DNA of 64,000 nucleotides from Verrucomicrobiaceae bacterium. Its GTDB lineage: Bacteria; Verrucomicrobiota; Verrucomicrobiia; Verrucomicrobiales; Akkermansiaceae. The stretch spans positions 1 through 64,000 of the forward strand of contig JAIYDP010000152.1 in the NCBI GenBank assembly GCA_027487435.1. Reading direction: 5' to 3'. This document shows positions 56,291 through 64,000 of the stretch, in pieces. A model generated the notes under the pieces. It did not search any database. It was not told where the DNA came from and was given only the letters and a program-made list of their open reading frames with translations. The translations under genes and the position numbers were made by a program. The first letter of the stretch is position 1, and every line of letters begins with the position of its first letter.

Positions 56291-57913
56291 TTAGTCAGAG
56301 GCACCCGCAGCATCATCGGCGGGGGGAGTGGATTGTGTCTCAGTGAGATTCTTGACTTGCTCCTTAAGCTGTGCATTCTGACCCAATAAGGTACGTCGAA
56401 GGAGAGCACAAACCTCGGCCTCGAGTTCTTCAATCTTCTTGAGAGCCTCAGCCAACGACATGGCGGGCTTCATTGCCGGCTTCGCCGTTGGTGACATAAC
56501 AGGGGCGGCAGCAGGCTTCGTCGTCGTGGAGGCAGCGGCAGGTGCAGCACCTGCGAGGGGGGGATACTTGCCATCATCGTAAGTTCCATCACGCACGGTT
56601 CGAGCCCCGGGGCGCAATGAAATCATCTTTGGTGGCTTGTTGGCTCCCGAAAGCCATTCATCTGCGGAAAGAGACGGAATGCCAGCGTAAGTATCGCAGT
56701 AGATGTCCTCTTGGAAGTTATCACCCTTCAACATGAGCGAATGACAACTACCCCCTCCAACCTTGCGAGGAACTTCAAACTTCACTGGCTGGACAGAATT
56801 GTCCAACACGCGGAGGAAACGCGCGATCTCGGTTGTGCTGACATCAACACTTCGCTTCGGCATCATGGCACACCCACGTTGCGTTTCCTTCCCACGGAAC
56901 TCCGTCAAGAAGTACTGGTATGGCGCTTCGTCCACCATCTCAAAGTACTTAATGCTAGTTTCACCCTACTGCATCAGAGACCGCAGCGGCGCGCATACTT
57001 TGCCAGCCAAGAAGAGGATCCCCGTGTCGCTGTCGTAGAAAGGCATCAAGCTTCCAGCGGAATTGTCAATGTCCGTCGAGTAGAGGGGCGACGAAGTATT
57101 ACGTTGATCCCACAGCATCATCTGACGATACGCCGTCTTGGAGAACCCAACCGTCACAAGACGAGGATTGTTGCCGAGGAACAATATACGACTTGGCTTC
57201 GTTCCCTGGTGGCCAGCGAAAGTATCAGCAAGTGAGCCGCGAACATCAACGATGCGGATGTTCTTATCCTTGCAAGTAGTTGCAAAGAGACTCCCGTCAA
57301 AGTTCCAATCGAGGCATTGGATGAAATCCGGGTGAGCGTCGAAGCTCGTCGCAACAGTCTGTTTAGAGAGATCCCAGATTTTGATACTCAGATCAGCTGA
57401 AGTTGACGCAAGGATGCTGTCTGCTGACGGATGGAAGACAGTATGCAGAATCTTCTTTTGGTGCGCAGAGAGCGTCGCAGACGCTTGCAAGTCCTCTTTA
57501 AGGCCTCCGTCGGGAAGATTGTAGATCTTGAGCGTAGTATCCTCTGAACCGGTGACAACAACATCCGAATTGAAGGGGGAGAAGTCAAAGTCAATGATTT
57601 CGCCCGTATGGCCAGTCAACATAGGAGGCTTGCTGCCAAGGTCGAGGCGGCCATATTTGTCATAGGAGCTCACATAAAGCTGACCGCCCCCCCCTCGCCA
57701 GCCTACAGCAAAGTATTTTTCAGACGCTTTGATCACGTTGTTGTCAGACGCTCCAATAGCAACTTGAATGTTCTCGTAGCATGACTCTCTCTTGAATGCA
57801 GTACCAAACACATGACGGTACTAGAGCATTAGAACCATACAGAGAATGAGCAAATTCTGTTCGGAGGGACAGTCAGAGAAGCGTACCTTTGAAGCTCGGA
57901 CAATCTTCGCCAT
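56291..57913 (-). CDS. Coronin
   Basis: Actin-binding WD40 protein. A 9-residue first exon (MAKIVRASK) is joined by a 66-nt intron (57821-57886) to YRHVFGTAFKRESCYENI, the classical coronin opening. Seven-bladed propeller strands: YFAVGWRGGGGQLYV, LTGHTGEIIDFDFSPFN, VTGSEDTTLKIYNLPDGG, SADLSIKIWDLSKQT, DWNFDGSLFATTCKDK, FAGHQGTKPSRILFLGNN, MMLWDQRNTSSPLYS, FLAGKGETSIKYFEM (spliced at 56966-56998). The family-specific extension (GCAMMPKRSVDV, EIARFLRVLDNSVQPV, FQEDIYCDTYAG, WLSGANKPPKMISLRP) follows, then an Ala/Pro linker and a C-terminal coiled coil (LAEALKKIEELEAE, NAQLKEQVKNLTE). About 510 residues, a normal short coronin. It regulates Arp2/3 actin networks in motility and phagocytosis. 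Confidence 0.96.
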
Positions 57914-57961
57914 GCTGTGGTGGTGCCTTGTCAAATCAAATCAAAGTCAAATCAAGTCAAC

Positions 57962-58642
57962 ATGCAACGAAAAAGAATTTTGGAAGAACTCCAAAGTTTT
58001 CTTGCCATGTGACAATTTTGACCCAAAAGCGCAAAGGTCCGATGCGGAAGTGCTGTCGGCAACTTGTAGCCTCTTGGAAGCATGCAGAGTGAACAATTTT
58101 GAGAGGATTGTCCAGCTACTCTGTCGTCAAGGTCAAAAACCGTCACAGCAGGTGTAATTTCTTTCTCATGTTGTAATTTGACAGGAACTTGATGAGGGCC
58201 TTCGAATCGCGTGTGAGCGAGGAAACATTTTTGTTGCAAAATTTCTTGTCAGCTACGGGGCCAGGATTAATGACCAAAGTGGATCTGTTAGAAGACCTAC
58301 TTGTATGTTCTCATCCTACAGATTCAATCCACTGCGTTGCACCATGCCGTCGCTTCGAAAGATCAAGATCTTCTGGAATACTTAATTGAGCAAGGTGCGG
58401 ACGTGAATGCTAGGGACCTCTCCGGAAATACCCCATACGACCGCGCCATTGTTCGTGGATACAAGCGAATTGCACAATTCATCCAGAACCATGGAGGTCT
58501 ACCGAGCAGAGCCATCATCCCGCCAGTTGTCATCCAGAGGGATGTTGTGGACTTGACAGTGGACCACACGGTGGCACGAAGCTTGCATGGAAGCGTTAGC
58601 CTACAGAATGTGCCAAGACAGTTTCAATCCTTGGGGTATTGA
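57962..58642 (+). CDS. Ankyrin-repeat protein
   Basis: Four exons; introns at 57996-58029, 58155-58185 and a 37-nt intron ending before IQSTALHHAV. Spliced repeats: SLLEACRVNNFERIVQLLC, GLRIACERGNIFVAKFLVSY, STALHHAVASKDQDLLEYL with IEQGADVNARDLSGNTPYD, and AIVRGYKRIAQFIQNHGG. At least three or four ankyrin units plus a ~50-residue non-repeat tail (DVVDLTVDHTVARSLHGS). About 190 residues. Binding partner unknown. It starts 48 bp from the divergent coronin gene. Confidence 0.85.
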
Positions 58643-58845
58643 GAATCCTTGGGACATGTGTCACTTTGAAGAGCCGCCATCATGTTTTGATGCGCTGCTT
58701 ATTATTGCATTGATATTGCGTCGTGGGTCGTGAAGCTGAAAGGAAGAAGATACACTTTCGACTGAACTGGTCGGTGCTGTCGACAGATCAAGTTTAAAAG
58801 TAAAAAGCTTTTTCCAAACTTTCGAGTCAGATGAGGTAGCAACAG
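58643..58845. other. Short intergenic region
   Basis: About 200 bp between two plus-strand genes. Open frames on the minus strand here have no support. No RNA gene or repeat seen. Confidence 0.4.
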
Positions 58846-61800
58846 ATGATCGCAATAGCTGCCCTCTTGCTTTCGTTCACCCTCATGCAGGGGTCCTGCT
58901 CAACTCTGTCTGAAAAGTACCGCCTTGCGCGTTGTCGCGGATGAACGTTCAGGTACGGTCCCGTCGCAAACGCCGTTGCGGATGTCCTGCAGAGCGCCGC
59001 GTGTCGAACTCTAGGCGCCTCCAGATCGCTATTTGCCAGCTGCGAGTCCCTCGTGACGTTTGATGAGGTAGGGGCCTTCTTTTTGCCGTTTCTGAATGCC
59101 GTCGGTGTTCGCGGTGCTCGAGCAGCGCGGCGTGTTCACCATCCAAGAGAACGTCAGCTTTTCTGAGCTTGCAGCCTCCAACGCTCAGCTCATTGAGGGC
59201 ATATTCAATGACCTTGCCGGCATCGTCAATAAGCATCGGGAATCATTGGAGACATCGTTTGAATCGAGTCCGACGCTGGGTGCCCTGTCCTGACCTTAAC
59301 AGACTTCGTGATGCCAGACATTTATCTCACTGGGCTCGATTCGCTCACGCAGCAGCGACGCGCATGCATCAAAGCCGGAAATTCTTCTCAGTCTTGTTGG
59401 GAAACCTTTCAACCCGATTTCTCGTCCACGTCAAAGCGATTCCTACCAGGCGCAAGCAACATGACCTCCCGCCCATTCAACCGCATCTTTCCGACAGAGG
59501 TTGGCAAGGTCCGCGTCAATAAACGCGCAGGTCGCTGAAGACATTTCGTCCGTTCACTACCCGTCCAGTGTCGACTACGAGGAGATCTGGCTGTCGCGGC
59601 TGCTAAACGCCTCCTTCCCCCTTGAAGATCTGTTCAAAGGAGTTCTCAAATCAAGGGCAGATATCCGTTACCAGCGGTTCGTGTCATCACGCGGAGGCGC
59701 GAGGGAGTTCCCCGGCCATTTCCGCAGCCGGGACGAGGACCTTCGCTTCAGCGCGACGTACCGCAGCGCCTCCTCTGCTCCAAAAAGCGTCATCCTCATC
59801 ATCGACACGTCATCGTCCATGCATCATGAGCAGAAACTAACCATCGCTCAAGTTGTTGCCCTCGGCTCTGTCTCACCCCTCGCAGAGCGTCGCAGCGACA
59901 ATCCTCAAGTCCCTCTCACCGGCAGACCTCTTCGGCGTCATCTCGACGTCCCTTGACACGCCGCCATGCAGCTCGTCAGTTCTTGTCGCCGCCACAAGCG
60001 ACGCCATCGCAAGTTCCACTCAGTTTCTCCAATACTTGGCTGCTGGCAAAGTTTCGTCTCATGAAGCGGCGATATCTCGTGCAATCTCCCTCATCGACGC
60101 AACAAAGGTCGCACTTTCCGGACAGGGCGGATTTCTGCCTCATCCATTTGTTTTCGTGATATCGGATGGGTCATTTTCAGTGACAGATTTCAGCTCCTTG
60201 ATGGTGATAGCAGCGCCAGTCTGAAAATAATGCCGCAGCGGCTGCGCACCCTTTTCAGCCCATCCACGTACTTTTTCTTCGCAGCCGTTGGCCTCGTCGC
60301 CAACGACGCCGTCATGCGCGACTTGAGCTGCTCCCAGGACGGTTACTTCCTCCGGTACCCCCCCACCCTTTCCATCCCATCCTCACCATCGCCAGTTTCG
60401 ACAAGTTCTTCCCCCCCACACAACTCAACCCCTACTACAACCTCCTCGACCCCTTCTTTCAGCTCGCCGCTGCCGCGCTGGCGTCTGACGGCACTACGCC
60501 GCCGCTTGCCATCGCATCCCCCCCCAGCATGTTCGACCGCGAGATCGTACTCACCCTCTCATCCCCCGCATTCGCGATGAAATCGCGCCGCGTTCCTCTG
60601 TTCTTGGGCGTTGTGGAGGTTGATGTCGTGTTCGCCACTTTCGCTGCGTATTTGGGCGATGAGAGCGCCGGCATCGACGCGAACAGCACCCTCGTTGCGC
60701 GAATCGTCGCGCTGCCCAAGTTGCCACATCCTGTCAAGAAGCCCATAATTTTCTGCGATGCGGGGGATGTTGGTGCTGTTATTTTTAACTCCGAGATATA
60801 CGACGCGTATTTTATCAGACGCGAGGACATCATGCAGACGATGGCAGACATGTCGAAAGTGCGTGCGATACGTCTTGCTACCTTTTTTCTTCCAGATCAT
60901 GTCATTGTTTCATGTGGTTGTCATTGGAATGCATGAATGTGACCGAATCATTTCGATGTGAGGGCTCAATGCCAGTTGCAGCGCCATCCCTCACGCCGCC
61001 ACAGCACCAGATCATATCCGCGCTCTTCCCCTCGTCTTTTTTCCTCCCGCAGCATGTCCTCAACGACCTCTACGTCGCCTCTTCCGCCTCACGCCTCCAC
61101 GACGCCGCTGGCACCGCCGTGTCCGGTGACGTTGCGTCCGCCGTTCAGTTTGTCCGCTTCGCCTCAGTCGGTCTCACTGTCGTCTACGTCATCGACACCG
61201 AGGCGTTTGCGCTCGAACTTCGCGACAACGCAACGTTTGGCCGCTTCGATGCTATTTTCGACGGCATTGGCTTGGACATGCTCTGCCCCTTCCCCTACGC
61301 CGACGCGTCCACCCCTTGCGCCTTGCCACCAACGCGAATCCCTTATGCTTCTCTAACGAACGGAACGGATTTCAGTTATGTCGAAACGCCGCCGCGGCTG
61401 TTTGAGCGCCCTGAGGACATCATCCAGCTGCCGACGTGCGCTAATGATTCGGATTGTGCCGCCTTCCGCAGCGTCCGCGATGCCGTTGCGAACATCTCAT
61501 GTTTGATGTCTGCAGCGTGCCCCAACGTCATCGCTGGGGGCCTTGAGCGCGACGCTCAACAAGGGGTACTGCTCTCGTCGTCCATGGCGCCGACGCTTGT
61601 CGAGCTCCTGAAAGCGTCTAAACGCAGCTCCCTCCCCTCATACGCCGTTGGAGTCTTCTTGACCGCATCAGGCGTGCATCGCTTCGTTGCTGACGGCTCC
61701 ATGCAGGGCCTGTCGGTCCTCTTTGACTCCATTGAGAGGCCGAGCATTCGGTTGGCATCGCAAGTACCAGACACTGTCTTCGTCTCCGCTGGGACATTCG

Positions 61801-62965
61801 ACGCTGCAGATATCGCCATTTCGATGGCGGCGAACACAGCCCGTGAGCCTTTTGTTGAAGTCAACGCCGTTGCACACGCAGAGTTTGCCTTTGCAGCCTT
61901 TGCGCAAGGAGTGAAGGACCAGATCGTGTTTGCAGACGCGGAGATATCCATCCACGTCGCGTCTCGGTTCTGTTTGGTCGAGAGGACGCCAGACTTGCGG
62001 TGCTACGTCCTAACCCACGATCTCAAGGTCGTGCTGTCGGCCGAAGGGAGCGCCTTTGAAGACTTCGGGGCTGTGGAGCCCTCAATTTCAACGGAAATGA
62101 TGCGGCGTGGTCTGATCAGGGCCGAGGTTGCGAGAGATGCGCTGACTCGCAGCGCAACGACGTCGTACGTTGCGGCGGTCGGGGAAGAAGTCGAATTTCG
62201 CACGAGCAAGGTTGCACCGTCCAAACCCCCTCTAATTCGAGCAGGGGCACGTTTGGATCAAGCCCATCGAGAGCATGAACATCATTTTCGTCGCGATCGA
62301 GTGGACGAAAGGGGCTCCAGTGGTGCCGCTGTTTTGCCTCGTTCCGTCGGGTGACTGCGGGTTGCTGCTCGCCCCGTTCAGCGTCGTGGAAGCGCAAGCT
62401 TGCTCTGCTGGATTGACGCCAAGGAATCCGTTGCGAGTCATGCGGCGGCCGTTTGAGGTGGGCATGTTGGAGTTTCTGCGGAGCGTTTCGATCGTATGTG
62501 TCATTGAAGTTCCATTCTATGTTAAGGTAAGAAATGTCTGAGTAGGCGCTGAGACAGAAGGTAGCTGAGATAGTGGTTGCTCTTTCATTAGTGATGGTGG
62601 CTCTCTATTTCTTCACGTCTGGATTTGTTGGGTTGCATTCGAATCAGAAGAGTAGGAAAGAAACCCGAAAAAAGAAGGAGAAGGAACTCCCTATGGGAAT
62701 TGATGATCTTCGGGTAGCTTTAAGCGCACATGTGGATGCTATGAGAGCAGTAAGTAAGTCACTGTTTCGGGAAAGGGAACTGCAAGAGTCTTCTGTGAAC
62801 TTAGCGATGATGAGAGCACTTCGCTTGAAGGACGAAGTCGAGGAGCACAAAGAAAGTCTGGATAACTTGAGCACAGTATTGAATGGGATCCAAGCGGTCC
62901 AAACAATTTGTTCTGAGAACATGCGGAAAGTTTCCTCCGTCCATGAAAAAGCTTTGTACAAATGA
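58846..62965 (+). CDS. VWA-Cache single-pass membrane protein, Ca-channel alpha2delta-like
   Basis: The signal peptide MIAIAALLLSFTLMQG is followed, after a 36-nt intron, by KYGPVANAVADVLQSAAC and a VWA_N-like helical part. A VWA domain has SVILIIDTSSSM (MIDAS DxSxS), DLFGVISTS and FVFVISDGSFSV. A Cache-type sensor follows (KSRRVPLFLGVVEVDVVF), then a large Cys-containing extracellular domain (QHVLNDLYVASSASRLHD, SLPSYAVGVFLTASGVHRF). Near the end there is one TM (IVVALSLVMVALYFFTSGF), a basic stop-transfer (KSRKETRKKKEKE) and a ~95-residue cytosolic coiled coil. SP-VWA-Cache-TM is the layout of voltage-gated calcium channel alpha2delta subunits, but the cytosolic tail is not. Exon joins between 59.3 and 60.9 kb are only partly resolved. 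Confidence 0.78.
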
Positions 62966-62983
62966 CTTTGTTAAAATTCAGGA

Positions 62984-64000
62984 ATGAATCCTTTCGCTCG
63001 AATTTTGACTGCGACCATAGCTTGTGGAGTACCCGCGCTCCTCATTCTTTATTTCATCATCGGGACTGATGGCAGCACCATTGTTCGGTTCTCTATCGGT
63101 GTGGTGCTCATCCTCGTGGTCATTCTCCTCGTTGGCGTGCTGTGCTGCAAGTATCTCGACAAGAGGCCTTTTTCGGATCTTGGTTTTAAGGTATGCTTGT
63201 AGTCTTTGCGTCTTACATGTACCTGTTATATGATTTTCGATTTAAAATGCCCCATTCGCTTTATTTATTCGCAAGCTTCGACGCCACACGTTTTGGCTCG
63301 ACTTGATGTCTGGAGCCATTTGTGGCTCCACGGGAATCCTCATTGCTCTCTCCCTCATCTCGGCGTGTGTACCAATGCAAATTTACGCTCAGTCCGTCAA
63401 CAACACGGACCTTCCGCTCTCCATTGCGATTTTAGTCGGAACTGTCGACTACATCGCCATCGCCATCTACGAGGAGGGCGCATTCCGTGGCTATTGGTTG
63501 ATCAATTTGATTGAAGGTTTTGTCTCGTCAACCTCGCGGAGGCTATCATCGCGCGCAAGAAGCCGCCTCGCACTCTTCGCATCCCCTCTCATCTCTTCGA
63601 CCGCTTTCATGGCCTATCACGCGCTTCTCGGCGGTGCCTCTGCCCTCTCAGACGCCCTCATCATCGTGTACGGGACTATCCTCTGCGTATTTGCAATCAT
63701 CTGCGGCGACTTAGGCCTCGCCATTGGCTTCCATTTCGGTTGGAACTTTGCCGAGTCGCTCATTTTTGGAATTCGAAACAGCGGCATGCCCCCCTACGCG
63801 GCGCTGCTGACCGTGTCCTACGGCGACGACGCCCGTTGGTGCACAGGAGGTGCGTTTGGAGTGGAAGGAGGTCGGTATCTGAGTTTCCGAATTATTTACT
63901 TCTCGCAGGATTGGCAGGCGTTGTTGGCTTTGCGAGCGCGTCGGTCGTTGCGCTGGCGTTTCAATATTTTGTCCAGCGCAGGCGAAAGTGCGTCCATCGA
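62984..64000 (+). CDS. CPBP-family intramembrane metalloprotease (CAAX protease), truncated by window end
   Basis: MNPFARILTATIACGVPA opens into membrane helices (LILYFIIGTDG, VVLILVVILLVGVLCC). An intron at about 63190 joins DLGFK to LRRHTFWLDLMSGAICG. The CPBP (ABI/CaaX) motifs follow: AIAIYEEGAFRGYW (EExxxR), FMAYHALLGG (H) and GFHFGWNFAESLIFG (FxxxN-H), the glutamates and histidines that hold zinc in the membrane. Further TM helices occur to the window edge (GVVGFASASVVALAFQYF), so the C-terminus lies beyond 64000. CPBP proteins process prenylated or peptide substrates, or act in bacteriocin immunity. The substrate here is unknown. It starts 18 bp after the alpha2delta-like gene, on the same strand. 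Confidence 0.85.

Overview
This window is compact nuclear DNA from a microbial eukaryote. Genes carry many spliceosomal GT-AG introns, almost all 30-40 nt long (33 nt is the commonest value I measured). TAA, TAG and TGA all end recognisable proteins, so the genetic code is standard. Intergenic gaps are mostly 2-120 bp on both strands. TTTAGGG/CCCTAAA-type telomere-like motifs occur at two internal sites. Gene content (dynein heavy chain, TXNDC15-like and ELMO proteins, coronin, tomosyn, OvoA, an OPT transporter, secreted cathepsin B, an LPMO-like protein and C-type lectins) suggests a free-living, probably flagellated, phagotrophic or osmotrophic protist. I cannot fix the lineage from sequence alone. 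I saw no rRNA, tRNA, CRISPR array or transposon.

Layout. 0.5-8.4 kb: FHA/coiled-coil protein, OvoA (ovothiol synthesis), a small unknown gene, a TXNDC15-like membrane thioredoxin, an ELMO-domain protein and a BSD-domain protein. 8.4-17.3 kb: a tandem-domain glycosyltransferase, the PP4 catalytic subunit, a coiled-coil protein, a type II membrane protein with a His/Asp-rich tail, a tetraspan protein and an OPT transporter. 17.3-30 kb: tomosyn/Lgl with an R-SNARE tail, a GT41 O-GlcNAc/O-fucosyltransferase, a cathepsin B-like protease with a Cys-rich insert, an LPMO/BIM1-like secreted protein, a TPR-J co-chaperone that reads in frame with an upstream double C-type lectin gene, and a long coiled-coil protein. 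30-38.3 kb: mitochondrial TACO1/YebC, a transcription-type CDK, a PDZ-PIP-kinase fusion, a metallophosphoesterase, the VLCFA dehydratase HACD and the PP2A scaffold subunit. 38.4-52 kb: one dynein heavy chain whose AAA1 has lost Walker A and B. 52-64 kb: a basic nuclear-looking protein, a DUF1761 protein, a BTB protein with a Rossmann-like C-terminal domain, coronin, an ankyrin protein, a VWA/Cache alpha2delta-like membrane protein and a CPBP protease cut by the window end.

The genes do not form operons; they are an ordinary mixed eukaryotic neighbourhood with tight divergent and convergent pairs. Functional themes are vesicle traffic (tomosyn, ELMO, PIP kinase, coronin), PP2A-family phosphatases (PP4 catalytic subunit and PR65 scaffold), cilium/dynein, and secretion/feeding (cathepsin B, LPMO-like, lectins). 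The strongest candidates for something new are the AAA1-dead dynein, the cathepsin B with an inserted Cys-rich module, the PDZ-PIPK and BTB-Rossmann fusions, and the lectin-TPR-J reading-frame continuity.

Gene models below were spliced by eye, so exon edges are predictions.
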